Assembly: GCF_014200755.1 (NCBI RefSeq)
Contig: NZ_JACHCM010000007.1
Span: forward strand, 1-64,000
Direction of reading: 5' to 3'
Length of the DNA stretch: 64,000 nucleotides
Source of the DNA: Rhodanobacter sp. ANJX3
GTDB lineage: Bacteria > Pseudomonadota > Gammaproteobacteria > Xanthomonadales > Rhodanobacteraceae
Both the position numbers and the translations under genes were made by a program. Below the pieces are notes generated by a model. That model was not told the DNA's origin. It saw only the letters and a list, made by a program, of their open reading frames with translations, and made no database searches. Positions 1 to 8,801 of this stretch are shown piece after piece (position 1 is the stretch's first letter; each line of letters begins with the position of its first letter).

Positions 1-14
1 CAGGGACACAAAAA

Positions 15-45
15 AATCCGGCCTTCAACAGGTGAAGGCCGGATT
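15..45 (-). terminator. Intrinsic terminator after the DUF2127 gene
   Basis: A perfect 13-bp stem (15-27 pairs with 33-45, 5-nt loop) is followed, read on the - strand, by a run of T (complement of the A run at 10-16). It lies downstream of the - strand gene ending at 162, so it probably ends that transcript. Read on the + strand the tract is weaker, so it could also act less efficiently on a transcript entering from the left. Confidence 0.8.
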
Positions 46-161
46 CTTGGGACGCCTTGGCTACGATGCAATGCTTAAGTGAACAGCATTACGCCATGGA
101 CGGGCTTTTCTCTTTGAACGAGCAATCAGCCTGTTTGGGCCACCCGGCCAAAGCCCTTCCC

Positions 162-704
162 TCATGCAGCGTTCTTCATCTCTTTGCGCGACTGCAATGC
201 AATGCGCACCAGATAAATCACGATCAGGATATTGGCGATCAGAGCCGCCAGCTTGAGCCAGCTGAAGTGGTGGATGGCCTCATACAACTCGAGCGGAATG
301 AGCGAGCCGGTGGCAAACACCGTGAACCACTCGGCCCAGTATTTGTGCAGCCACAGGCCAATGCCTTCGGTCGCAAAAATCGCCGCATACGCCAGCGCCA
401 CCATACCAATGGCCACGAATTTGTTCGGCCCCATGTCTTCCAGCACCTGCACCAGTTTCCATCGCAGGCCGTTGCTGTCGGTCAGCGACAGGTGCTCCAT
501 CCAGTGCACCAGATGATCGAAATTCTCGGTCTTATACAGATGGAACGAGGCGATGGCGATCAGGATCAGGCCTACCGTCTTCACCGCCTTGTAGATCGCG
601 ATCACCCGCAATCCCACGCCGTGCTGCGACTCACGCCGCGCCTGCTTGGCGGGCGCACGATGGCTGGCATCAGGGGAAGTTTTTGTGCTGGAGGTGTTGG
701 ACAT
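162..704 (-). CDS. DUF2127 family integral membrane protein
   Basis: 180-residue protein with a charged cytosolic N-terminus of about 30 residues and about four hydrophobic segments (near residues 32-52, 92-112, 122-142 and 150-170). The run around EGIGLWLHKYWAEW followed by a LELYE/IHHFSW stretch matches my recollection of the DUF2127 family of small inner-membrane proteins, whose function is unknown. It is read divergently from the isoaspartyl dipeptidase gene and is followed by a strong terminator, so it is probably monocistronic. The membrane location is firm; the family name is from memory. Confidence 0.75.
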   Translation of the reverse strand: MSNTSSTKTSPDASHRAPAKQARRESQHGVGLRVIAIYKAVKTVGLILIAIASFHLYKTENFDHLVHWMEHLSLTDSNGLRWKLVQVLEDMGPNKFVAIGMVALAYAAIFATEGIGLWLHKYWAEWFTVFATGSLIPLELYEAIHHFSWLKLAALIANILIVIYLVRIALQSRKEMKNAA

Positions 705-868
705 GGCGTTAAATCAATGAACCAACGCAGGATTGTGCTGGTTATCCGGTGAATGGTCGATGCAGAACTTTGTCGCGCGGCCCTGTTGGCCGGCTTTTTG
801 GGCTTGGGCTTGGGCTGCCATGCCTGATCCAGCTTGACGCCACCTTCACCGGTCGGCACGCTGCGCGG

Positions 869-2044
869 ATGAATCTCATGCTTCTCCGCAACGCGCAGGT
901 TTATGCGCCCGAGCCGCTGGGCCTGCAGCATCTGCTGCTGGGCGGCGGACGCATTCTGTGGATGGGCGCCCAGCTCGCCGATTTGCCGGCCGCACTGTCG
1001 GTGGAGACGATCGACCTGCAAGGCCGCCGGCTGATCCCGGGCTTGATCGACTCGCACGTGCACGTGACCGGCGGCGGCGGTGAGGCCGGGTTTCGCACGC
1101 GCGTGCCACCACAGGGCATCTCACGCTTTACCCGCGCCGGCATCACCACGGTGGTCGGCCTGCTCGGCACCGACGACGTGGCGCGCGGGCCGCGCGATCT
1201 GCTGGCCACCGTTTACGCGCTGCGCGAGGAAGGCTTGAGCGCGCTGGCGTTTACCGGCGGCTATCACGTGCCGCCGCAGACGCTGACCGGCAGCGTGCGC
1301 GGCGACCTGGTGTTTATCGAGGCGCTGATCGGCATCGGCGAGCTGGCGATCAGCGATCACCGCTCCAGCCAGCCCACGCTGGATGAGCTGATGCGGCTGG
1401 CGTCCGACGCGCACGTGGCCGGGCTGATGACGGGCAAGGCCGGCGTGCTGCATCTGCATCTGGGTGACGGCCTGCGCGGGCTCGATCTGGTGCGTCAGGC
1501 GCTGGAAAAAAGCGAGCTGCCGCCGCGCGTGTTCCATCCCACCCACGTCAATCGGCGCAAGGGCCTGTTCGACGAGGCGTTGGCGCTCACCGCCAGCGGC
1601 TGCACGATCGACCTCACCGCGTTTCCGGTCGAAGACGGCGAGGACGCGTGGAGCGCCTCCGATGCGCTGCTGCGCTATCTCGACAGCGGCGCGCACGCCG
1701 AACGCATCACGGTGAGTTCCGACGCCGGCGGCTGCCTGCCAACTTTTGATGCCAACGGCCACGTGTGCAAGATGGGCGTGGGCGAATCCGGCGCGCTGCT
1801 GCAAACCTTGAACGAGGTGATCGCCCGCGGCGTGCCGCTGGAGCGTGCGCTGCCGGCGTTCACGAGCAATCCGGCGCGGCTGCTGCGGCTCGATTCCAAG
1901 GGTTATATCGGCGTTGGTGCAGATGCGGATCTGGTGGCACTGGACAGCGCAGGTGCGGCGCACGATGTGATCGCTCGAGGCGTGGTCCACGTGCGCGATG
2001 GTCGAATCAAACACCACGGCATGTTCGAGGATACGGCGACATAG
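869..2044 (+). CDS. iadA: Isoaspartyl dipeptidase (IadA-type amidohydrolase)
   Basis: Binuclear-metal amidohydrolase expected to split beta-aspartyl dipeptides; next to cyanophycinase, the natural substrate would be beta-Asp-Arg. With the start at 869 the metal ligands read H63 and H65 (HVHVTGGGGEAG), H197 (LHLGD), H226 (PTHVNR) and D285 (SSDAGG), matching E. coli IadA H68, H70, H201, H230 and D285. The substrate-binding YHVP and SDHRS motifs are kept. The position of the carboxylated lysine (K162 in E. coli) is a glutamate here, E158 (GELAISDHR). An open frame extends upstream to 749, but that 40-residue extension is unlike the family; ATG 869 or 878 fits better. Length of about 391 residues is normal. 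Confidence 0.93.
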   Translation: MNLMLLRNAQVYAPEPLGLQHLLLGGGRILWMGAQLADLPAALSVETIDLQGRRLIPGLIDSHVHVTGGGGEAGFRTRVPPQGISRFTRAGITTVVGLLGTDDVARGPRDLLATVYALREEGLSALAFTGGYHVPPQTLTGSVRGDLVFIEALIGIGELAISDHRSSQPTLDELMRLASDAHVAGLMTGKAGVLHLHLGDGLRGLDLVRQALEKSELPPRVFHPTHVNRRKGLFDEALALTASGCTIDLTAFPVEDGEDAWSASDALLRYLDSGAHAERITVSSDAGGCLPTFDANGHVCKMGVGESGALLQTLNEVIARGVPLERALPAFTSNPARLLRLDSKGYIGVGADADLVALDSAGAAHDVIARGVVHVRDGRIKHHGMFEDTAT

Positions 2045-2156
2045 CGCGTGGCCCCGGTTCGGGAAGGCGCAGCGGGCACCGTGAACAAATAACAGACGTT
2101 CGATGCGTCACGATCGATGGGCTAAACCCCTTAGATTTCCGAGACTCAGAGAGCCC

Positions 2157-3032
2157 ATGAATTCGAATAAAGATGAGAAAGCAATGAGTCCCAGCAGGGT
2201 AGTGGAAGGGGAGCAGCGGGGCTGGATCGTGCCGATTGGTGGTGCGGAAGAAAAAGAAAACGATCCGCGGATACTCAAGCGCTTCGTCGAGCTGTGCGGC
2301 GGTAAAGACGCGAACCTGGTGGTGATTCCCACGGCCAGCCAGCTGGCCGACACGGGCGATCGCTACCAAAAACTGTTCACCGGCCTGGGTGCGGGTGAAG
2401 TCGGCGTGCTCGACTTCGACATGCGCCGCGACACCGAAGAAAAAAATCGGCTGCAGCGGCTCGATCGGGCGACCGGCATCTTCTTTACTGGCGGCAACCA
2501 GCTGCGTCTGTCGACTATGCTGGGCGGCACGCCGGTGGCGCAGCGCATTCGTGCGTTGAACGCGCATGGCGTACACGTGGGCGGCACTAGCGCGGGCGCC
2601 AGCATTCTCAGCGAACACATGATCGCGTTCGGCAAGGAAGGCCTGTCGCCCACCGCCGGCAGTGTGCGGCTGGCGCCGGGGCTGGGGCTAACCAACCGCT
2701 TCATCATCGATCAGCACTTCAGCCAGCGCGATCGCCTGGGTCGGCTGATGGCCGCGCTGGCGTACAACCCTTACGCGGTCGGTATTGGCCTGGACGAGGA
2801 CACCGCGGCGTTCATCCGCCCGGATAACACCGTGGAAGTGGAAGGCAGCGGCTCGGTCACCGTGCTGGACGCTGGCAACCTGCAGTTCTCCTCGATGGCG
2901 CAGGCCGGCGAACACGATCCGGTGTGCATGCTCGGCGTGACCATTCACGTGCTGATTGCCGGTGCTACGTTCAACATGCAGACGCGCCACGCCTCGGCGG
3001 GTACGCTGGCCATACCGAAAAAAAGCGAATGA
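2157..3032 (+). CDS. cphB: Cyanophycinase (serine peptidase family S51)
   Basis: Exo-acting serine hydrolase that releases beta-Asp-Arg dipeptides from cyanophycin in the cytosol. The nucleophile elbow GGTSAGAS places the catalytic serine near residue 145, and the N-terminal IGGAEEKENDP region and FTGGNQLRL are typical of the family. With the chosen start it is 291 residues, close to the roughly 270 of cyanobacterial CphB. The reading frame is open from 2103, and 2184 is another possible ATG, so the first 10-30 residues are uncertain. It lies between iadA and cphA on the same strand, giving a complete degradation pair (CphB then IadA) beside the synthetase. Confidence 0.93.
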   Translation: MNSNKDEKAMSPSRVVEGEQRGWIVPIGGAEEKENDPRILKRFVELCGGKDANLVVIPTASQLADTGDRYQKLFTGLGAGEVGVLDFDMRRDTEEKNRLQRLDRATGIFFTGGNQLRLSTMLGGTPVAQRIRALNAHGVHVGGTSAGASILSEHMIAFGKEGLSPTAGSVRLAPGLGLTNRFIIDQHFSQRDRLGRLMAALAYNPYAVGIGLDEDTAAFIRPDNTVEVEGSGSVTVLDAGNLQFSSMAQAGEHDPVCMLGVTIHVLIAGATFNMQTRHASAGTLAIPKKSE

Positions 3033-3089
3033 AGTAAAGCCGATCCAGCGAGACCGCCGCCGCCCGTTCAATCTTCAAAAGGAAACCCC

Positions 3090-5885
3090 ATGCGCATTCT
3101 GGAACGTTCTGTGTTTGTCGGTCCGTCGCTGTACGCGCATTTTCCGGTGATCCGGCTCACGCTTGATCTGGGCGAGCTGGAGCAGTGGCCGACCGGTCGA
3201 CTCGGTGCTGCCTTCGTCGACGGCTTGATCGCTGCGTTGCCGGGCCTTGCCGAACACGGCTGCTCGTTTCGCGAGCCGGGCGGCTTTATCCGCCGAATGC
3301 GCGAGGGCGACGGCACCTGGCTGGGCCATGTGCTCGAACACGTGGCGATCGAGCTGCAGAACGTGGCCGGTGAAGACGTCACCTTCGGCAAGACCCGCAG
3401 CGTCGACAAGCCCGGCGTGTATTCGGTGGTCTACGAGTACGCGCAGAAAGAAGAAGGCATTGCCGCCGGCGAACTGGCGCTGCGTTTGCTCTCGTCCCTC
3501 TTGCCCGAAGAACTTCGCACGCGCAACAGCGTGCCCGAAGGCTGGGAATGGCCGAGCGCGCGCGACGAATTCATTCGCTATGCGCAGCGCCGCGCGCTGG
3601 GCCCGTCGACCGCCTCGCTGGTGCATGCGGCTGAGAAGCGCGACATTCCCTGGCTGCGCTTGAACGGGCAGTCATTGGTGCAGCTCGGTCACGGCAAATA
3701 CCAGCAGCGCATCCAGGCCACCGTCACCGGGCGCACGCCACATATCGCGGTGGAGCTGGCCAGCGACAAGGAAGAGACCAACAAGATTCTCGCCACGCTC
3801 GGCCTGCCGGTGCCCAAGCAGGAGCTGGTCACGACGGAAGAGGGCGCGCTGCGCGCCGCGCGCCGGCTTGGCGTGCCGGTGGTGACGAAGCCGTTCAACG
3901 GCAACCACGGTCGCGGCATCTCGATCCACCTGATGACGGATGAGGAGATCATCGCCGGCTTCAACGAGGCGCGCGAAATTTCGCGCTCGGTGATCGTGGA
4001 GAATTTTCTCAGCGGCGACGATCACCGCCTGCTCGTGGTCAACGGTGAACTCGTGGCCGCCACGCGCCGCACGCCCGGTCACGTGATCGGCGACGGCACG
4101 CAGACCATCGCGCAGCTGGTCGATGCGGTGAACGCCGATCCGCGCCGTGGCGTCGGCCATGAAAAAGTGCTGACCCGCATCGTGCTCGACGCCCAGGCGG
4201 AAATGATGATGGAGCGCATGGGTTACACCGCCGAGTCGGTGCCCAAGGCTGGCGAAACCGTGTTCCTGCGCTCCACCGCCAATCTCTCCACCGGCGGCAC
4301 CGCGACCGACGTCACCGACGTGATCCACCCCGATAACCGCGACATGGCGGTGCGCGCGATCCGCGCGATCGGCCTCGATGTGGGTGGCGTGGATTTTCTC
4401 ACCACCGACATCACCGAAAGCTACAAGACCATCGGCGGCGGCATCTGCGAAGTGAACGCGGCGCCGGGTTTCCGCATGCATGTGAGCCCCAGCGAGGGCA
4501 CGCCGCGGGACGCGGCCGGGCCGGTCATCGACATGCTGTTTCCGCAGGGCACGCCGTCGCGGGTGCCGATCGCAGCCGTGACCGGCACCAACGGCAAGAC
4601 CACCACCGCGCGCATGCTGGCGCACATCACCAAGATGGCCGGCTATACGCCCGGACTCACCACCACCGACGGCGTGTATATCGACGGCCAGCGCACGGTC
4701 GAGGGCGACATGACCGGCCCGGTGTCTGCACGCATGGTCCTGTCCGATCCGCAGATCGATATCGCGATTCTGGAAACCGCCCGCGGCGGCCTCATCCGTG
4801 CCGGCATGGGCGTACCCAAGGTCAACGTCGGCGCGGTGCTCAACGTGCAGTCCGACCATCTGGGTTTGAAAGGCATCGACACGCTGGAGCAACTGGCCGA
4901 GGTCAAGCGGATCGTCGTGGAAGTGGCGACCGATTGCGCCGTGCTCAACGCCGACGATCCGAACGTGCTGAAGATGTCCGGCTACACCGACGCCAAGGTG
5001 ATCTGCTACGTCACCATGAATCCCTCGCACGCGCTGGTGCGCGAGCACGTGCGCGCGGGTGGACGCGCGTGCGCGCTGGAGGCGGGCGTCAACGGGTCGA
5101 TGATCACGCTGTACGACAAGGGCAGCCATATTCCGCTGCTGTGGACGCACCTGATTCCGGCGACCATGGAAGGCCGCGCCCTGCACAACGTGCAGAATGC
5201 GATGGTCGCCGCGTCGATGGCGTTCTCGCTCGGCATCAAGCTCGATGCGATCCGCCAGGGCCTGCGCACGTTCGACACCACGTTCTTCCAGGCGCCTGGG
5301 CGCATGAACGTGTACAGCGAGCATCCGTTCAAGGTGTTGTTCGACTACGGCCACAACGCGCACGCCGTGTCGGTGATGGCGGATCTGGCGCAGCGGCTCG
5401 ACGTGAGCGGTCGGCGCATCGTGGTGATCTGCGGCCCGGGCGATCGGCGCGACGAGGATCTGGTCGCCATCGCCAACGCCGTGGCCGGCCGCTTCGACCA
5501 CTACATCTGCCGCCGCGACGATTCGCTGCGCGGCCGCGACGGCGACGAGGTGCCGCGCATCCTGTCCAGCGCGCTGCAGGCAGCGGGTGTATTAGCTAAC
5601 GACATCTCCATGATTCCTGACGAGCAAAAGGCCACCGACGCCGCGCTGCGCATGGGCCGCCCGGGCGACCTGCTGCTGATCTTCGCCGACGCGCTGGTGC
5701 GCTCGTGGAAGCAGATCGTCAAGTTTCGGCCCGAGGGTGCGCCCGAGGTTCGCGTGGACGCGTCGGTGAGCCCGCCCGCGCCAACGGCGATCGATCCAGG
5801 CTTCGATGAAGCGAACTTTGCCGATCTCGGCGACGTGGTGCGCGACGAGCGCGGCGTGCGCTTCTCGCGCGAAAGTGACGACTGA
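3090..5885 (+). CDS. cphA: Cyanophycin synthetase
   Basis: 931-residue synthetase of multi-L-arginyl-poly-L-aspartate. Three regions can be read: an N-terminal domain (about 1-165); an ATP-grasp domain (about 215-480, starting near DKEETNKILATLGLPVP, with KPFNGNHGRGI and CEVNAAPGFRMH), which in characterised enzymes adds aspartate to the backbone; and a Mur-ligase domain (about 490-890) with P-loop GTNGKTTTARML at about 498, ETARGGLIR, NVQSDHLG and DYGHNAHA, which adds arginine. All key motifs are present, so it should be active. An AAGGAAA ribosome-binding site precedes ATG 3090. The next gene starts 3 nt after the stop, so they are almost certainly co-transcribed. Confidence 0.95.
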   Translation: MRILERSVFVGPSLYAHFPVIRLTLDLGELEQWPTGRLGAAFVDGLIAALPGLAEHGCSFREPGGFIRRMREGDGTWLGHVLEHVAIELQNVAGEDVTFGKTRSVDKPGVYSVVYEYAQKEEGIAAGELALRLLSSLLPEELRTRNSVPEGWEWPSARDEFIRYAQRRALGPSTASLVHAAEKRDIPWLRLNGQSLVQLGHGKYQQRIQATVTGRTPHIAVELASDKEETNKILATLGLPVPKQELVTTEEGALRAARRLGVPVVTKPFNGNHGRGISIHLMTDEEIIAGFNEAREISRSVIVENFLSGDDHRLLVVNGELVAATRRTPGHVIGDGTQTIAQLVDAVNADPRRGVGHEKVLTRIVLDAQAEMMMERMGYTAESVPKAGETVFLRSTANLSTGGTATDVTDVIHPDNRDMAVRAIRAIGLDVGGVDFLTTDITESYKTIGGGICEVNAAPGFRMHVSPSEGTPRDAAGPVIDMLFPQGTPSRVPIAAVTGTNGKTTTARMLAHITKMAGYTPGLTTTDGVYIDGQRTVEGDMTGPVSARMVLSDPQIDIAILETARGGLIRAGMGVPKVNVGAVLNVQSDHLGLKGIDTLEQLAEVKRIVVEVATDCAVLNADDPNVLKMSGYTDAKVICYVTMNPSHALVREHVRAGGRACALEAGVNGSMITLYDKGSHIPLLWTHLIPATMEGRALHNVQNAMVAASMAFSLGIKLDAIRQGLRTFDTTFFQAPGRMNVYSEHPFKVLFDYGHNAHAVSVMADLAQRLDVSGRRIVVICGPGDRRDEDLVAIANAVAGRFDHYICRRDDSLRGRDGDEVPRILSSALQAAGVLANDISMIPDEQKATDAALRMGRPGDLLLIFADALVRSWKQIVKFRPEGAPEVRVDASVSPPAPTAIDPGFDEANFADLGDVVRDERGVRFSRESDD

Positions 5886-5888
5886 TCA

Positions 5889-7718
5889 ATGCCTGCGATT
5901 GAACCCAACGATCCGGCCGTCTTTACGGCTGAACTATCCACGCCGGTGTCGTCCGAACCGCTGCCGTTCGAGGACTCGCGCCGCCTCACCGGCATCAATC
6001 TGTATTTCGCCGGCACCGGCGCCGTGCTCGAAACGCTGGGCGTGCTGCCGGACGAAACGCTGCGGCACGCCTGGCGCGTGAACGTGTCGCTGGCCCGCGA
6101 TGCGCTGGGCTGGCCGCACGCGCCGCTGTTCGAGCGGCAGCACGTGGGCGGCGCCGCGCTGGCCTTCGAGGCGCCGATCGATCAGCTCTACAGCGCCACC
6201 GAGGTCAACGAGTGGGCGTGGCTGGCTACGCTGGCCGATGCGCTGGCGATGAACGTCGGCCTGCACGCGCCCGGCCATCCGGCCACGTGGGATCGGGATT
6301 CGGCCTTCCATACGCTGCGTGCGCTAGCGGCGGCGGAGCGCCGGCCCGGTCTCATCGCTCTGATGCAGGCGGCTGAGGCGAAAGGCCTCGCGGCGCTGGC
6401 GGACGACGATGCGGTATCGATCGGCGAAGGCCGCGGCTCGCGCGTCTGGCCGATCGGTCAACTGCCTGCCGTGGGCGACGTGGACTGGCCGTCGCTGCAC
6501 GATATTCCCGTCGCGGTGGTCACCGGTTCCAACGGCAAGACCACCACGGTGCGCCTGCTGGCCGCGATGGTTCGCGCGCACGGCTGGCACTCCGGGCACA
6601 GCTGTACCGACGGCGTATTTATCGATGGCGAAGCGATCGACTCCGGCGATTTCTCCGGCCCCGCCGGCGCGCGCGAAGTGCTGCGCCAGCCGACCGTCGA
6701 TGCGGCGATTCTGGAAACCGCGCGCGGCGGCATTCTGCGCCGCGGGCTCGCCGTGCGGCACGCTAACGTCGCGGTGGTCACCAACGTCAGCGACGATCAC
6801 TTCGGCGAATACGGCATCCACACTCTCGACGACCTGGCCCAGGTGAAACTCACCGTGGCCCGTGCGTTGGGCACGACTGGGCTGCTGGTCCTCAACGCCG
6901 ACGATGCGATGCTGGTGAAGCACGCCGCGACGATCGGCGTACCGCTGGCCTGGTTCGCGTTGGATGAGGCGCACCCGATACTGCAGGCGCATCGCGCGCG
7001 CGGCGGCAGCACCTGCGGCGTGCGCGAGGGTCGTTTGTACTTGCACTATCTTGGCGTCGATCACGACCTGGGCAGCGTGGCCGAGATGCCGCTGAGTTTT
7101 GCCGGCAGCGCCGCCTATAACGTAGCCAATATATCCGCTGCCGTTCTCGCCGCGATGGCGCTCGGCATCTCCGCCGAAACGATGGTCACGGTGCTGGCCA
7201 GCTTCGGCCGCGCGCATGCCGACAACCCCGGTCGACTGCAGCACTGGCAGCTCGGTCGTCTGAAGGTCTTCGTCGATTATGCGCATAATCCCGAAGGACT
7301 GCGTGGTCTGCTGGGCGTGGCGAGGAGTGCGAACGAGAATGGTCGTCTCGGACTCGTGCTCGGCCAGGCCGGCAATCGCGAAGATGCCGACATCCGCGAA
7401 CTGGCGGCGGTCGCCGCCAGCTTCCACCCGCAGCGTGTGGTGCTGAAAGATATCGATGGTTTCATGCGTGGCCGCGTCGCCGGTGAGGTGGCCGATATCC
7501 TGCGTGACGAGCTGGTCGTTCGCGGCGTGCCCGCCGACGCCGTGGTCGAGTGCCTCGACGAAATCGACGCCGTCCACGGCCTGCTCGCCTGGGCGCAGGA
7601 CGGCGACATGCTGGTCTTGCCAACCCACGGCACCCAGGCCCGACAGGCCGTGGTGACGCTGCTGGATCAGCTTCAGGCAACCCATTGGATTGCCGGTTCG
7701 ACGCTTCCTCAATATTGA
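5889..7718 (+). CDS. Cyanophycin synthetase-like Mur ligase lacking the ATP-grasp domain (CphA paralogue)
   Basis: 609 residues. The first 200 resemble the cyanophycin synthetase N-terminal part (EDSRRLTGINLYF, GGAALAFEAPIDQLYSATEV). A full Mur-ligase domain follows directly, with P-loop GSNGKTTTVRLL near residue 214, ETARGGILRRG, NVSDDHFGEYG and DYAHNPEG. The roughly 270-residue ATP-grasp domain present in CphA is absent. If domain roles follow CphA, this protein could attach the basic amino acid but not extend the aspartate backbone. It may act with CphA or use a modified acceptor; this is inference. The cyanobacterial CphA2 enzymes are, as I recall, reduced in the opposite domain, so I do not use that name. 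It is 3 nt from cphA. Confidence 0.85.
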   Translation: MPAIEPNDPAVFTAELSTPVSSEPLPFEDSRRLTGINLYFAGTGAVLETLGVLPDETLRHAWRVNVSLARDALGWPHAPLFERQHVGGAALAFEAPIDQLYSATEVNEWAWLATLADALAMNVGLHAPGHPATWDRDSAFHTLRALAAAERRPGLIALMQAAEAKGLAALADDDAVSIGEGRGSRVWPIGQLPAVGDVDWPSLHDIPVAVVTGSNGKTTTVRLLAAMVRAHGWHSGHSCTDGVFIDGEAIDSGDFSGPAGAREVLRQPTVDAAILETARGGILRRGLAVRHANVAVVTNVSDDHFGEYGIHTLDDLAQVKLTVARALGTTGLLVLNADDAMLVKHAATIGVPLAWFALDEAHPILQAHRARGGSTCGVREGRLYLHYLGVDHDLGSVAEMPLSFAGSAAYNVANISAAVLAAMALGISAETMVTVLASFGRAHADNPGRLQHWQLGRLKVFVDYAHNPEGLRGLLGVARSANENGRLGLVLGQAGNREDADIRELAAVAASFHPQRVVLKDIDGFMRGRVAGEVADILRDELVVRGVPADAVVECLDEIDAVHGLLAWAQDGDMLVLPTHGTQARQAVVTLLDQLQATHWIAGSTLPQY

Positions 7719-7732
7719 TCGCCCCGGCTTTT

Positions 7733-7885
7733 GTAGGTTGGTGATGAGCGAAGCGACTGTGGCGGCAGGGTGCCGGAACGAACATTCGCGAAGCGAATGG
7801 CCCGCAGGGCGAGCCGCAGGAGCGGCTCTTAAATCCCAATTTTCCCACCGCCGCGTTGGGATTTGCGTTGCTCATCCCAACCTAC
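7733..7885. repeat. Intergenic inverted-repeat element with GTAGGTTGG ends
   Basis: Between the Mur ligase gene and moxR. The left end reads GTAGGTTGGTGATGAGC and the right end GCTCATCCCAACCTAC, complementary over 16 positions with one extra base on the left (7733-7749 and 7870-7885). The interior is rich in short internal palindromes (GCGAAGCG, GAGCCGCAGGAGCGGCTC). A shorter element with the same ends lies at 10011-10046. It looks like a small non-coding repeat of the REP/MITE kind; no gene is seen inside. Confidence 0.75.
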
Positions 7886-7943
7886 GACATGACGCCCGCA
7901 CGCCTGAGCTACCCTTGTCATCATCTCCATCGATATCCATCCC

Positions 7944-8789
7944 ATGACTTTCCAAAGCACCGACACCTACGTCGCCACCTCTGACCTCAGCCTCGCGGTC
8001 AATGCGGCCATCACGCTGCAGCGGCCGCTGCTGATCAAGGGCGAGCCGGGCACGGGCAAGACCCTGCTGGCCGAGGAGCTGGCGCGCTCGCTGCAGACGC
8101 GGCTGATCACCTGGCACATCAAGTCCACCACCAAGGCGCAGCAGGGTCTGTACGAATACGACGCGGTGAGCCGCCTGCGCGATTCCCAGCTCGGCGTGGA
8201 AGGCGTCAACGACGTGCGCAACTACCTGCGCAAGGGCAAGCTGTGGGAAGCGTTCGAGTCGGGCGAGCGCGTGGTGCTACTGATCGACGAGATCGACAAG
8301 GCCGATATCGAGTTTCCGAACGACCTGCTGCAGGAACTCGACCGCATGGAGTTCTACGTCTACGAGACCGACGAAACCATCCGCGCCCGCCATCGCCCGA
8401 TCATAGTCATCACCTCCAACAACGAGAAAGAACTGCCGGACGCGTTTTTGCGCCGCTGCTTTTTTCATTACATCGTGTTTCCCGATGCGGCGACGCTGGA
8501 AAAAATCATCGCCGTGCATTACCCCGATATCGACAAGGCGTTGGTCGACGAAGCGCTGGCGATGTTCTTCCAGCTGCGCGACGTGCCCAACATCAAGAAG
8601 AAGCCGTCGACCTCGGAGCTGATCGACTGGCTCAAGCTGCTGCTGGCCGATCGTATCCCCGCATCGGCATTGCGCGAGCGCGATCCAGGCAAGGCGATTC
8701 CGCCGCTGTACGGCGCGCTCATCAAGAACGAGCAGGACGTGCAGCTATTGGAGCGGCTCGCCTTTATGCATCGCCGCCAGTCGCGCTGA
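7944..8789 (+). CDS. MoxR-family AAA+ ATPase
   Basis: 281 residues. Walker A GEPGTGKT lies at about 33-40, Walker B VVLLIDEIDKAD near 110, and sensor-1 region IVITSNNEKELPDAFLRR near 152. This is the MoxR type of AAA+ chaperone that normally works with a von Willebrand factor A protein to mature or activate a partner enzyme. The VWA gene follows 12 nt later, so the two form a typical pair. The target is not evident from the neighbours; the cyanophycin genes lie upstream, but the repeat element between them suggests a separate transcription unit. Confidence 0.92.
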   Translation: MTFQSTDTYVATSDLSLAVNAAITLQRPLLIKGEPGTGKTLLAEELARSLQTRLITWHIKSTTKAQQGLYEYDAVSRLRDSQLGVEGVNDVRNYLRKGKLWEAFESGERVVLLIDEIDKADIEFPNDLLQELDRMEFYVYETDETIRARHRPIIVITSNNEKELPDAFLRRCFFHYIVFPDAATLEKIIAVHYPDIDKALVDEALAMFFQLRDVPNIKKKPSTSELIDWLKLLLADRIPASALRERDPGKAIPPLYGALIKNEQDVQLLERLAFMHRRQSR

Positions 8790-8801
8790 GGTTGATGGCG
8801 C

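Noticed and set aside
749..868. 40-residue N-terminal extension of IadA
   Set aside because: Rich in Gly/Leu/Arg with no match to the family N-terminus; ATG 869 or 878 gives a normal-length enzyme.
3672..5501. 609-codon open frame antisense to cphA
   Set aside because: Long antisense frames are common in high-GC genes; the product is His/Arg/Ala-rich low-complexity sequence, a shadow of cphA codon bias.
5889..7718. Naming the second synthetase-like protein CphA2
   Set aside because: As I recall, cyanobacterial CphA2 keeps a working ATP-grasp domain; this protein lacks that domain and keeps the Mur ligase, so the name would mislead.
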